NCBI GenBank assembly: GCA_025174535.1
Contig: JALBUN010000001.1
Location: 558,001 to 622,000 of the forward strand
DNA: 64,000 nucleotides
DNA from: Cantharellus purpuraceus
Lineage: Eukaryota > Basidiomycota > Agaricomycetes > Cantharellales > Hydnaceae
Direction: 5' to 3'
Positions 1-10,880 of the stretch are shown here, in pieces. The notes below the pieces were generated by a model. That model had not been told where the DNA came from. It saw nothing but the letters and a program-made list of their open reading frames with translations, and searched no databases. A program made the position numbers and the translations under genes. How positions within the stretch are numbered: the stretch's first letter is position 1; every line of letters begins with the position of its first letter.

Positions 1-138
1 GTCAAGCATGGGATCAACCTCATGCAGATTGTACATATAGAGAGGATACTGTCCTTTCTAAGGTGCTGGAAGAACCTAAAGAGCACATATGATTTGGCAT
101 GCATGATGGTCTAATATGGACCAAAAATATATACAAAT

Positions 139-1503
139 GTGATGTCATCTGTATACCTCCACTCAGCATTCCTGAAGGGGAGGAGGCTGGTCGAGATAAT
201 AATCGACCATGTGCACCAAGTAGTTGGCCATTTTGGTCAACTAAAGACCACAAATTACATTGAATGGTCATACTGGTGGCCAGGCATGACCACCGATGTT
301 GAATCATTCTGCACTTCATGCGCAAAGTGCCAAATGAATAAAGACAGTACAAAGAAACCCACAGGGCTTCTTCATAGCTTGCCAGTGCCAGAATGGCCCT
401 GGCAATTGATAGGTATGGACTTTATGGGTCCATTACCAAAATCAAATGACTATGACTACCTACTGGTAGTCATAGATCACTTCACATCGCAGGTACATAT
501 AATACCTATGAACACATGTGTAACAGCGAAAGGAGTAGCATGGCTATTCCTTAGGGAAGTTGTACACCTTCATATTGTACCAGACTCAATCATGTCAGAT
601 TGAGATTCAGAATTCACATCTATCTTTTGGTGTGAACTACAGCAGATAATGGGAGTGAAACTCCTCATGTCCACAGCATTCCACCCACAAATGGATGGAG
701 CAACGGAACAAGCAAATCGTTCCATTGGCCAAATACTTCATACCATTGTATGAAGTGATCAGAAAGATTGGACACTTGTGTGTGTGTGTGTGTGTGTGTC
801 AATGGTGGAGTTCGTGCTAATGGTGGAGTTCGTGCTAAACTCCAACATAAGCTCAACAATGGAGTTTACTCCATTTGAGCTTAACCATGGGTATATGCCT
901 AGAATAGGCATGCCCATTAACAATGACATCAAGTTCAAGGGTGTCAAATGATTTGCACAGCAGGCTCAAACAAACCTGCTAGTGATGCACAACACAATTA
1001 TAGAAAGTCACATCATTCAGATGTTTCATGCCAATAAGAAACATTGGGAAGGTTCAACCTTTCAGAGAGATGACAAAGTCTACCTCTCAACAAAAAACTT
1101 GACTCTACCTAAGGGTAGAACCAGCAAACTAGTGCCCAAGTATATCTGGCCCTATAAAGTAATCAAAGCCCATAATAAAGCTTTGATGGTGACACTGGAA
1201 CTGCCACCAGAACTGACTAGTAGGTGCATTACACCTACATTCCATGTCAGTCTCATTCAATTGTATGTGCTGAATGATGAGATGAGATTTCCAAAACAAG
1301 AAGTGAAGTCATTTTATGACTTTGGGAATGATGACAAGCAAGAGTGGCTTGTCGATGAAATCATCACTCATTGATGGATAAGCAATAAAGAACTTGAATT
1401 TCAAGTTCTATGGATGTTGGGAGATGTCACCTGGGTACCTTACATGTTGTGTAAGAATCTAGAAGCTCTAGATGATTATTTAGAACTTCAAGGGGTGACT
1501 TGA
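139..1503 (+). pseudogene. Integrase plus C-terminal chromodomain, gypsy copy A
   Basis: The 139-600 segment shows an integrase zinc-binding HHCC region (H..H then CxxC as CTSCAKC) followed by the catalytic core: GMDFMGPLPKS carries the first Asp, and DHFTSQVHIIP matches the strand after it. A stop at 601 interrupts the core. The core resumes at 602-750 in the frame reading AFHPQMDGATEQANR, which contains the catalytic Glu. The integrase C-terminal region follows at 982-1374 (GDKVYLS-like motif, FHVSLIQ). A chromodomain remnant at 1375-1503 reads ELEFQVLWMLGDVTWVPY and ends in LDDYLELQG. Chromodomains at integrase ends are typical of chromoviruses and are thought to steer insertion to modified chromatin. 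Several frame changes plus a dinucleotide repeat show it is non-functional. Confidence 0.88.
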
Positions 1504-1820
1504 GCATGAGAACTACCTCATAGACAGTAGTTCTCAGAGAGATGGAGCCCCAAAGATCTAATGGGGCTCAAGGAGGAGAAGTGGAGCTACCAAGAATAAA
1601 GGTAGCTCCTAGTGGGATGCGACAAAGAGCTACCATCAATAACGGTAGCTCAATGAGGGGAGGAGGAACTACCTCAATTAATGGTAGTAGTTCCTAGATA
1701 AGGATAGAGCTACCATAACAACAGGCAGCTCGATGGTAGAAAAAACTGCTCCCATAGAGAGCAGTTCACCATCATGCTACTCATAGTAGCACAAAAGGGG
1801 TAAGTGATAATTAATCACAT
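1504..1820 (+). repeat. Non-coding array of short hairpins between pol and the third ORF
   Basis: This spacer has no ORF but holds about nine consecutive inverted repeats with 7-9 bp stems and short loops. Examples are GAGAACTAC...GTAGTTCTC, GAGCCCC...GGGGCTC, GGAGCTACC...GGTAGCTCC, GAGCTACC...GGTAGCTC, GGAACTAC...GTAGTTCC, AACTGCTC...GAGCAGTT and TGCTAC...GTAGCA. They follow each other every 30-45 nt. A diverged version lies at the same place in copy B (about 6300-6565). Role unknown; candidates are an RNA structural element or a by-product of the process that filled the whole element with inverted repeats. Confidence 0.75.
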
Positions 1821-1875
1821 TACACCCATGTGACATAGTCACTGGAAAAATTCTCAATAAAGAATTTTCGAGTTC

Positions 1876-1893
1876 AGCTATAAAAGGCTAGTG
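1876..1893 (+). promoter_or_regulatory. TATA-like box ahead of the third ORF, copy A
   Basis: GCTATAAAAGGCTA lies about 45 nt upstream of the ATG at 1931, inside the element and away from the LTR. Copy B has a matching ATAAAAAGGCTA on the minus strand at about 6233-6244, also about 50 nt before its ATG. Conservation between copies suggests a separate promoter for the third ORF. No transcript evidence is available. Confidence 0.5.
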
Positions 1894-1930
1894 GTGTTTC
1901 TTTGAACCACCACAACCCCCCTCCATCAAA

Positions 1931-3838
1931 ATGTCATCTCTCAGAAGGGAGATGACAGATGCTCAAGACAAGCATCCAATGGAAGTTGAACAAACTTCCA
2001 CAGTAGCAGCACTGGCAACAAGTGCTGCAGATATGATCAGAGGTCATCAAGATGAGGTGACCTGGAAAATTGGCAGATGGCATGGTGGTGCTGCCATCCA
2101 TCACCCTCATGGGTGCAACAAGTGTGACACATATGTGTCACACTTAATCGAGGCCCAAAATGGAGGCTGACTATATCTTTCCACCACTTCGGTAGAAAGA
2201 GCATTAAGAGTCATGTGGCCACAACTTATATGCAACATTGAAGATGATGTCACAACACCTTATTGTGAAGACTGATAAGATGTACAAGGATAACTTGGAC
2301 CTGTTTGTGCAGGTCCAAGAACTCAAAGGACTTCTCGACAATGAGAAGTCCAAAGTAACTTGTCTCAGAGATGAGTTAAAAACACTGAAGGAGGCTGCTG
2401 ATAGAGCACCTCCTACATTCAAGACCAAGCTCATGATGGTACACTTGGCCCCAGTAGCATCGCTATCACATGCTACGGCAGGCAAATCATTGCCTGCCAT
2501 TATGCCATCACAACCTGTGGCTTCATCATCATGGGAAACAATCAATCTCACCAAAGAGGACAATCTCCCAAGCAAATTGCCTCAGGTCAACCCTTGAGGG
2601 TTCAAGGGTCAAGATTGGGATGACACCAATCCAATCTGGGAAGGATACGACCACAATCATGGTCTCCTCCTGGCTAGCATCCCCAAGGGTGCTAAGCAAC
2701 TGGGCAAACTCAAAGAGTTTTCCCTATCAGAAATCAAAGCTGAGATTGATCAGCTTCAAAAGGAATATATGGCTGGTGATGCCAGCTGTACCTTAAAAGA
2801 CCCAGCGTTGAAGACACTGGAAGAAGCCCAGCATATGGATTATCACAAACACTGGGATGATTTTGGGCATGCTCTCAAGCATGCCAATGTGGGGAAATCA
2901 TTCCCCAAATGGGCACTGTGGTTCATGACTGCAGCTGACCCTCCCAGAGCAGTCACTGGTCACTGGCCACCTGCCGTGACCTCTGGGAAAGTCTGCCCCT
3001 ATCAGGGCAGACTGGTTTGACATCTGCAATATGGACACTCTGGAGTTCGTATCACTCCATAAAAAGGCATTGGCCACATTGTTCACAGAATGGACTGTAC
3101 CTATGTGCAGAGTCATCAAGAGAATGACTCTGCTGGCTCATGCTGATAACATGAGTCTTATCATCACTCTACTGACCACACCAGTAGACACACTTGCCCT
3201 CATACAGGGGTGGCAAATAAACCCTAATGGGGTCCCCCTGGCCATCTGACAGGAGTCGGATGGTACTATGAACTTGTCTGATGTGGACATATGGATGTCT
3301 CCCAAGAAGGAGTCTTCTGCATTTAAGAAGAACCTCTGGACTATGTTCCAGAATCCCAGCCACTGGGGATTATTGACCAGTGGTCAAAAGTTCTCACCAA
3401 CTCTTGGTGACACCTTTCATGCTTCAGTCACTGGAGCGTATGATTGGGGGAATCACTCCCCCAAAGAACATACTGAATTAGAGCTTGTGCTCTGGTTTGG
3501 GTGATTAGGGGGCATCACCCCCAATCGTGCTGCTATATTAGAGGAGTTTGCTAAACGCATCGCCTCTGGAGCAGCTCATAAAGCTGCTAAATGCTCTCTT
3601 GCTGAGTGTTTAGGTCATGATCAACTTAATCATGAACTCAATTGGGATGCTACAGTAGCAATTGCATCCTCCTCATCCATTCAAGTGGATGAGGATACTG
3701 CAACCATGTCGGGGATGACTGAGAGCCATCCCCCTCTGGAACCATATGAACAAGATGACTATATGGACACTGACTCATCAGAACAGCTTCATAAGGAGCT
3801 GTATGATTAAGAAGCACTGAATGAGATCGTGTCTCATT
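1931..3838 (+). pseudogene. Third ORF of the gypsy element (downstream of pol), copy A
   Basis: The open segments 1931-2170, 2238-2597, 2598-3020, 3031-3249, 3268-3504 and about 3540-3838 form one decayed reading unit of about 630 codons. This is shown by the matching unit in copy B. The N-terminal part has a coiled-coil-like stretch (VQELKGLLDNEKSKVTCLRD). The middle has conserved blocks such as DDTNPIWEGYDHNHG-like and YHKHWDDFGHALKHANVGKS. The C-terminus is acidic and ends just before the polypurine tract. I recognise no domain. The position after the integrase is where retrovirus-like elements carry an envelope gene, but there is no signal peptide or membrane segment, so an envelope role is not supported. 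Stops and frameshifts make it non-functional. Confidence 0.7.
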
Positions 3839-3852
3839 CAAAAAGGGGAGGG
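3839..3852 (+). other. Polypurine tract of gypsy copy A
   Basis: AAAAAAGGGGAGGG-type purine run immediately before the LTR start TGTAAGTA. This is the expected primer site for plus-strand DNA synthesis and fixes the orientation of copy A. An equivalent tract, AAGAAGGGGAGGG, precedes the LTR of fragment D. Confidence 0.8.
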
Positions 3853-4129
3853 TGTAAGTACCCAGGGTACTTACTTACTATAGTATATAATTATATAGTT
3901 ATAATTAATGTATGCAGCATTCCATTAAGAAATGCTGTCTTCTTGGTAGATATATGCACCCATAGGGTGCATATGTATAGTTATTATGTAAGCCAGTGGA
4001 CCCAAGTACATGTGTGGGTCCACATGTAGTAGACAGAACTTAGTTAACTACCACACTGTATACACATTGCCCAACCAATATACTTGGTTGAATTCTGTGC
4101 AATGGTGTGAACTCAGACATCCATTTACA
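3853..4129 (+). repeat. 3' LTR of gypsy copy A
   Basis: The LTR starts TGTAAGTACCC and ends ATTTACA, giving a TGTAA...TTACA terminal inverted repeat. It directly follows the polypurine tract. A second, diverged copy lies at 24,053-24,319. The LTR contains strong palindromes: GTAAGTACCC/GGGTACTTAC at its left end, CAGCATT...AATGCTG, TATGCACCC/GGGTGCATA and GTGGACCC...GGGTCCAC. The right border is inferred from the TTACA end and from the switch to copy B sequence. Confidence 0.75.
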
Positions 4130-6189
4130 GGGAATAATCCCCTCAATCATATGCTCCCATGATGGAAGCATGGAACAAATCACCAATTGTTGGTGAAAAC
4201 TTATGGCCACTGGTTAATGATTCCCAGTGGCCAGGAGTCTGGAACAGAGCCCAGAGCTTCTTGAACACAGATGAACCCTTTTTGGGAGTGGCTTTTTGGA
4301 GCCACATCCATATAGCCACATCAGATAAATTCATAGTACCATCTGACTCCTGTTGGATGGCTGGGGGCACCCCATGGGGGTTTACTTGCCACCCCTGTAT
4401 GAGGGCAAGTGTATAATACTTGTTCAGAAATACATCAAATATGTATATACAATCTATTTTCCTCAAATTTTACACAATACACTTCAACTCAAACTTATTT
4501 TCATATTTCAACATGATTCTCAAATTTTACACAATATACTAGATTAAAACATATTTTGATATTTTGGCATAATTCTCAAAAATAATTCTTTTTTTCCCTA
4601 TTTAGTGGTGGCAATTCTGTTGAGGGAACATCAAATATTGTTGATTTTTCTTATACAATACTTGTAACATAATTTGAACTATCTTTAATCCCTACCTGGT
4701 ATTTGTATATCTAAATAACCTATATAATACCAATTATATTAATACATACATTACTGTTATATTCATCTCAACCAAATGTCTTATCTTTTAAATTTTATTA
4801 AAATATAGAATATATATTTATATTTATGAAAATTTCACACATCTGAAATCTTTTAAGATATCCAAATTGTAACTCCCTGGCTTTATGTATCATTGAAATT
4901 CTGATGTATATCTCATATACATCAGAATATTGTATACTGACATGATTCCAAACAAGCATCTATCTACTGGCATAGTCAGTAAAGTAACAATAAAGATCAC
5001 ATTATCAGCATGAGCCAGCAGAGTTATTCTCTTAATGACTCTGTACATTGGCACTGTTCATTCAGCGAACAGTGTGGCCAATGCCTACTTGTGCAATGAT
5101 ATGAACTCAGGAGAGTCCATATTGCAAATGTTGAACCAGTCCACCCTAACGGGGATGGACTTGCCCAAAGGTAGAGGCAGGTGGCCTGTGACCATTCTGG
5201 GAGGGTCAGCCATGGTCATGCACAGTGCCCACTTGAGGAATGACTTCCCTGCATTGGCATGCTTGAGAGCATGCCCAAAGTCATCCCAGTATTTATGATA
5301 GTTTGCATGCTGGGCTTCCTCCAGTATTTTCAATGCTGGATCTTTTAATGTCAGCTGGCATCACCAGCTATATACTCCTTACAAAGCTGATCAATCTCAG
5401 CTTTGATTTCTGATAGGGCAAGCTCTTTGAGTTTGTCCAGCTGCTTAGCACCCTTGGGGATGCTAGACAGGAGGAGACCACATTTGTGGTCATAGTCCTC
5501 CCAGATTGGGTTAGTATCATCCCAATCTTGACCCTCAAACCCTTGAGGGTCAATCCAAGGTGGTTTGCCTGGGTGATCATCCTCCTTGGTGAGGTCAATT
5601 GTTTCCTGTGATGATGCCACAGGTTGTGAGGAAGTAATGGCAGGCAATGATTTGCCTGCTGTAGCGCATGATGATGACACTACTGGGGCCAAGTACACCA
5701 TTGTGAGCTTGGTTTTAAACATAGGAGGTGCCTTGGCAGCAACCTCTTTAAATGATTTTAACTTGTCTCAAGGACAAGTTACTTTGGACTTCTCTTGTTT
5801 GAGAAGTTCTTCAAGTCCTTGGGGTCCAAATTGTCCTTGAATAGCTTATTGTAATCTTTACAATGAGCATCTGTGACATTGTCTTTAATGTTGTGGACCA
5901 ATTGCAGCCATGCAATTCTCAATGCCTCTGAAACAGTAGAGAGATATAGTCAGCTCCTATTCTGAGCCTTGATCAAGTGTAAGACATAGTCATCACACTT
6001 TTGGCACCCATGAGGGTAATATATAGCAGCACCTTCATGCCATCTGCTGATCTTCCAGGTCATCTCATCTTGATGACCTTGGATCATTTCTGCAGCACTC
6101 ATTATAGGAGCTGCAGGTGTGGAAAGTTGTTCCACTTCCATTGGATGCTCATCTTGGGCATCCATCATCTCCCTACTGGGAGATGACAT
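4130..6189 (-). pseudogene. Third ORF of gypsy copy B (split by a TIR element, 3' end lost)
   Basis: Matches the third ORF of copy A along most of its length. The start at 6189 (MSSPSREMMDAQDEHPME) corresponds to MSSLRREMTDAQDKHPME of copy A. Segments 5950-6189, 5368-5722, 5085-5333 and 4130-4411 align with successive parts of A. The TIR element at 4414-4960 splits it. At 4130 the sequence switches to the LTR of copy A, so the acidic C-terminus, polypurine tract and LTR are missing. Function unknown. Having two diverged copies with the same relic ORF shows the reading frame was once maintained. Confidence 0.7.
4414..4960 (-). mobile_element. TIR element (MITE-like), older inverted copy
   Basis: A 547-bp non-coding AT-rich block that is the reverse complement of the 567-bp repeats at 8667 and 15,845, but diverged by many substitutions and small indels. 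Its ends, read on the minus strand, are GATGCTTGTTTGGAA and TTCTGAACAAGTATTA, an imperfect terminal inverted repeat. It sits between TA dinucleotides (4412-4413 and 4961-4962). The uninterrupted version of the target is visible in copy A at about 3183-3200 (CCAGTAGACACACTTGCC), which supports insertion with a TA target duplication. No ORF inside. Confidence 0.82.
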
Positions 6190-6259
6190 TTTTGGATAAT
6201 GGGGGTGATAGTGGTTCAAAGAGGCACCATTAGCCTTTTTATGGCTATACCTGAAAAAT

Positions 6260-6570
6260 TCTTATTGGGAATATTTCTCAGTGACAAGATCACATGGGTG
6301 TGATGGGATTAATTATTGCCTGTGCCTTTCATGCTAAGCTGCTATTGAGCTGCTGATTACTGTGGCAGCTCTATCCCACCTAGGAACTACCATTATTTGA
6401 GGTAGTTCCTCCCTTCTTATTGAGCTACCATCAATGATGGTAGCTTCTCATCACTTTCTGCTAGGAGCTACCATTATTCCTGGTAGCTCCACTTCTTCCC
6501 CTTTGAGTCCCATTAAATCTTTAGGGCTCTTTATCACTGAGAACTACCATTTGTGAGGTAGTTCTCACAC
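6260..6570 (-). repeat. Hairpin spacer between pol and third ORF, copy B
   Basis: Counterpart of the copy A spacer. Inverted repeats remain recognisable, for example GAGCTACC...GGTAGCT and GGAGCTACC...GGTAGCTCC, with different loops and base changes from copy A. A TATA-like motif near 6233-6244 lies between this array and the ORF start. No coding capacity. Confidence 0.65.
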
Positions 6571-6582
6571 TCAAGTCACCCC

Positions 6583-7927
6583 TCAAAGCTCTAAATAATT
6601 GTCTAGAGCTTCCAGATCCTTACACAAAGTGTAAGGTTCCCAGGTGATGTCTCCCAACATCCATAGAACTTGAAGTTCAAGTTCTTTATCACTCATCCAT
6701 TGATGAGTGCTGATCTCATCAATGAGCCATTCTTGCTCATCATTGTTTCCAAAGTCATAAAATGACTTTGCTTCTTGTTTTGGAAACCTAGTCTCATCAT
6801 TTGACACATGGTTGAATGAGACTGATGTGGAACATAGGTGTAATGCATCTACTAGTCAATTCTGGTGGCAGCTCTCTTGTCACCATCAAAGCCTTATTAT
6901 GGGCTTTAAGTATTTTATAGAGCCTAATAAACTTGGGCACTAATTTGCTGGCTTTACCCTTGGGCAGAGTCAAGTTCATTGAGAGGTAGACCTTATCACC
7001 TCTCTGGAAGGTTGGACCTTCATAACATTTCTTATTGACATGAAACATCTGGCTGACACAACTTTCTATGATCATGTCATGTGCTGCTAGCAGCTTTGAT
7101 TGAGCCTGCTGTGTAAACTGCTTGACACCCTTAATTTAGTGTCCTTATTCATGGGTATGTCTGTTCTAGATATATACCCATCTTTAAGCTTGAACAGAGT
7201 AAACCTGTTGTTGAGCTTATATTGAAGTTTAATGCAAGCTCCACCATTGCACACTTATGTGCCCAATCTTTCTGATTGCTTCATACTACTGTACAAAGTA
7301 TCTGACCAATGGAATGATTTCCTCATTCCATTGCTCCATCTGTTTGTGGATGGAACACTGTGAACATAAGGAGTTTTACCCCCATGATCCATTGTAATTC
7401 ACACCAAAAGATTGACATGAACTTCAAGTCTCAATCAGATATGATTGAGTCTGGTACACCATGAAGGTGTACAACTTCCTAAGGAATAGCCATGCTACTC
7501 CTTTTGCTGTTACACACATATTTGTAGGTATTATATGTACCTGTGATATGAAGCAATCTATGACTACCAGTAGGTAGTCATGGTTGTTTGATTTTGGTAA
7601 TGGGCCCATGAAGTCCATTCCTATCAATTGCCAGGGCCACTCTGGAACTGGCAGACTGTCAAGAAGCCTCATGGGTTTCTTTGTGCTGTCTTTATTCATT
7701 TGGCACTTTGTGCACAAAGTGCAGAATGATTTGACATTGGTGGCCATGCCTGGCCACCAGTGTGACCTTTGAATGTAATTTGCAGTCTTTAGTTAACCAA
7801 AGTGGCCAACTACTTGGTGTGCATGGTTGATTATTATCTCAACCAGCCTCCTTACCTTCAGAAATGCTTAATGGGGTATACAGATGATGTTGCATCTGTA
7901 TATATTTTTGGTCCATATAAGACCATC
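6583..7927 (-). pseudogene. Integrase core and chromodomain, gypsy copy B
   Basis: On the minus strand the catalytic core shows GMDFMGPLPKSNNHDYLLVVIDCF (7747-7424), preceded by the CTLCTKCQMNKDS zinc-binding half. The C-terminal part lies at 7075-6797 (GDKVYLSMNLTLPKG, FHISLIQP). The chromodomain at 6807-6583 reads ELELQVLWMLGDITWEPY and ends LEALDNYLEL. Frame breaks lie near 7424 and 7140. The first part of the integrase was carried away to 17,112-17,215 by the 9.2-kb insertion. Compared with copy A, many third positions differ while the protein stays similar. Confidence 0.85.
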
Positions 7928-7935
7928 ACACACAC

Positions 7936-8666
7936 TGTATGGGAACCACCTTTTCCCTATCAAATTCCATTTATGCAGCACCAATGTGCTATTCTTTGCT
8001 TTTCCATTCCTAAATATCAGCATATATTTGATGCTTGTACCTGGAATGGACTTATTCAAATATTCTCTATTTTTCCATGTTTTTCCAGGAATATTCCATG
8101 CAAAACTCGGCCCAGAATGACTTATTTCTGCTGTGCTACAGTTGTGGACCCATAGGCACCCACAAACCTTCGCACAGCCGGCTATCCACCTTTGGACTAG
8201 GCATTTGACCTGAATTCAAGCTCAGATGTCTCTGATCAATAAATATTCTCTAACTTGATAACCACAGCCTCTCAGGGCACTATTTTCCATGCAGATCATC
8301 ACATGAGATGTGGCTATCCATGGCTGTCCAAACCAGTGCAGAAAACAGGGTGGACACCCTTCTTTTTGTCTGATCAGTGCCTAGTTCAGGGATCAAATCA
8401 GCTGATAGGTGATCAAATCAGGTGATTGCCTTGGAATATTCTACCCCTTTCCATAACATTCTAGCTGTTTCCTTCCATTATTAGATGGAACTTTCCAGAA
8501 CCATTATTCAGCTCCTGATCAGTGTTAGTCCAGTGATCAGAACCTGTGATTGGCTTGGAATATTCTACCCCTTTCTTTCACCTTTCACAACCTTCCAGTA
8601 GTTTCCATCTATTAATAGGTAGAATATTCCAGAACCATTAGTCAGCCCCTGTAAATACAATATATA
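7936..8666. mobile_element. Left arm of the 9.2-kb insertion, with an internal tandem duplication
   Basis: No credible gene. About 8430-8520 and 8551-8650 are two diverged direct copies of one block. Each begins GTGATTG(C/G)CTTGGAATATTC, continues TACCCCTTTC, and ends in CCAGAACCATTA followed by CAGCYCCTG. The start TGTATGGGAACCACC is taken as the element end next to the target duplication. Confidence 0.5.
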
Positions 8667-9233
8667 AGACGCTTGTTCGGAATCATGTCAGTATACAATA
8701 TTCTGATGTATATCTCATATACATCAGAATTTCAATGATACATAAAGCCAGGGAGTTACAATTTGGATATCTTAAAAGATTTCGGATGTGTGAAATTTTC
8801 ATAAATATAAACATATATTCTATATTTTAATAAACTTTTAAAGATAAGACATTTGGTTGAGATGAACATAATCATTTACATGTACATAATAGGAATGTAT
8901 ATATGAATATAATTGGTATTATATAGGGTATTTAGATATACAAATACCAGGTGGGGATTAAAGATGGTTCAAATTATGTTACAAGTATTGTATAAGAAAG
9001 AATCAATGATATTTGGATGCTCCCTCAGGAGAGTTACCACCACTAAATGGGGAAAAAACAGTTATTTTTGAGAATTATGCCAAAATATCAAAATATGTTT
9101 TAATCTAGTATATTGTGTAAAATTTGAGAATCATGTTGAAATATGAAAATAAGTTTGAATTGAAGTGTATTGTATAAAATTTGAGGAAAATAGGTTGTAC
9201 ATACGTATTTGTTGTATTTCTGAATAAGCGTCT
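8667..9233 (+). mobile_element. 567-bp TIR element, copy 1
   Basis: Non-coding AT-rich element starting AGACGCTTGTTCGGAA and ending TTCTGAATAAGCGTCT, a 16-bp terminal inverted repeat with two mismatches. TA stands on both sides (8665-8666, 9234-9235). By eye it is identical over its whole length to copy 2, which lies exactly 7178 bp downstream in the same orientation. The identity implies very recent duplication, insertion or gene conversion. An older relative lies inverted at 4414-4960. Confidence 0.85.
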
Positions 9234-9771
9234 TAGGAAAGTCTTGGAAACAAACACCTTTAATGCAGTGAAGCTATTTTTAAAACAAAGTAACTTAGTT
9301 AGGGCATAGTGGTAGATAATCTTGTTCTAACATGAGACTGTATGACTATCCCTCGTACTTTAGGGTGCAATACCATCAGATTTTCCATCCAAAGTGGTGG
9401 AAAATAATGATCCTGCTCCATACTAGTATATAACTCTGTTAATTTCTGTTCCAGAAGTGTGCCATCAGTACATCTGTATAAAGTCAGTGATTGGAACCTT
9501 GATATTTATAAAGGAACTTACCTCAGAAACAAATCATGGAGGGATCCTATCCGAGATATATACCAATCATTAACTCTTCTATCAAACTCTATCTTGCATT
9601 GAAGCATAAAAGAGAGCATCTTCATAATGCTTATAACATAAAAACATAATAATCATTTTATTAAGAAAGCAAGATGTATATATCTACTGCCTATACAAAA
9701 TATCAAATGTTCAGAAAAAATGATTATTATGTTTTTTCATTTCTGTTTTATAAGCAGAGAGGGATTTGAAA

Positions 9772-10880
9772 ATGCCACAAATCTTTGAAGATATAAAAGC
9801 AATCAAAGGCTGGATAAGTGACAATGATGCACTGATAAAAGCTATGGCAAGTCAAATGGAAGTAAAAGATGAATTAATATCTGATCTTATAAATGTCAAG
9901 TCTTGGATGAGTGAAAAGGATAGGCAGATCACTATGCTTGAACAACAGGTTAATTCCCAGAGTCAGGAAATTCAGGTGCTTAAGAAACAGGTTGAGGAAA
10001 AAATACAATTATAACTACTTTGACAGACAGGAAAGAGAATTTAGATGAATGGATGAGTGAAATGAATGATATTGTATCAGGATTTGGAACAGATATTCAT
10101 AAACTTCAGAGACAGGTTAATAGGTGTGTTGCCACAATATCAGACCATGGAACAGATATTCATCAACAGGTCAATACACATAATGCAGAGAATCTTATAT
10201 TGGACTATAGAACAGATATTCATAAACTTCAGAAACAGGTTAATAGATGTATTGCAACAATATCAGACATTGTGGAATGGAAATCTGAAGTGCATGAGTG
10301 GATTGTAGAAACAGATGATACTGTAGTGGAACTTGGAACAGACATTAATAAACTTCAGAAACAGGGTGATAAATATAAAGCAATAATATCTGAGATTGTT
10401 GACTGGAAATTTGATATGAATCACTGGGCTGGAAAACAAGAACAGGAGGTAACAAGGTTACAGGAAAATGGTACCAGAAAGGTGACATTTAAGATAGTGA
10501 AAAGAGGTGTAGACTATATACTTATAGACTCAGATCAGTCTTGTAGACTAAATAGAATGGAATTATTCATAAATGGTGAGCCTAGAAAACTATCTACAAT
10601 ATATACTAGAAAGAATGAAATGTCATCATATGACGTAGATGGTAATAGGATTAATTTTCAAACATGGAAGCAAGGAATGACTCAAGGTTTAAGGCATCAA
10701 GAAAAAAGGTCTAATGAACGATCTCAAACTCCTAGTTCAAGGCATCAAGAAAAAAGGTCTAAGGAACGATCTGATTCAGACTCTGATCAATCTGATTCAG
10801 ACTCTGATCAATCTGATTCAGACTCTGATCAATCTCAAATTCCTAGTTCAAGAAAAAGATGTAGAGGGAGAACCCAGTAA
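9772..10880 (+). pseudogene. Repetitive coiled-coil protein with SD-repeat tail (frameshifted)
   Basis: Two ORFs in different frames (9772-10,014 and about 10,017-10,880) read as one protein of about 365 aa, with the frame change at a run of six A at about 9997-10,002. The protein is rich in repeats of the form GTDIHKLQ(R/K)QVNRC(V/I)ATISD and WMSE, spaced as in a coiled coil. This is followed by a globular stretch of about 70 residues (residues roughly 235-305) and a tail with DSDSDQSDSDSDQS repeats and basic RHQEKRS blocks, ending RKRCRGRTQ. A DNA- or chromatin-associated protein accompanying the transposase is conceivable, but I do not recognise a family. One missing A would explain the break; otherwise recoding or sequencing error. 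Confidence 0.6.

Larger units (their letters stand above)
1..4129 (+). mobile_element. Ty3/gypsy chromodomain retroelement, copy A (5' part outside window)
   Basis: A degenerate LTR retrotransposon read left to right: integrase, chromodomain, a roughly 430-bp spacer, a third ORF, a polypurine tract and a 3' LTR. The gag, protease and RT of this copy would lie to the left of the window. The same order (integrase, chromodomain, spacer, third ORF) recurs on the minus strand in copy B, so it is the family's layout and not a local rearrangement. Stops and frameshifts interrupt every ORF, so the copy is dead. A (TG)n run at about 777-799 sits inside pol. The right end abuts the truncated third ORF of copy B at 4130, which suggests A inserted into B or that the two were joined by recombination. 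The integrase is recognised by family motifs; the border at 4129 is inferred from the LTR end. Confidence 0.88.

Noticed and set aside
777..799. (TG)n run as a regulatory Z-DNA element
   Set aside because: It interrupts the integrase frame in a dead copy; copy B has no such run at the corresponding place. Most likely ordinary microsatellite growth.
1931..3838. Retroviral-type envelope gene
   Set aside because: Position fits, but there is no signal peptide, transmembrane segment or fusion-type motif, and the sequence looks cytosolic/coiled-coil.
9772..10880. A 36-nt intron joining the two coiled-coil ORFs
   Set aside because: Removing GTTGAG...GACAG leaves the wrong frame with an immediate stop; a missing A in the six-A run explains the break.
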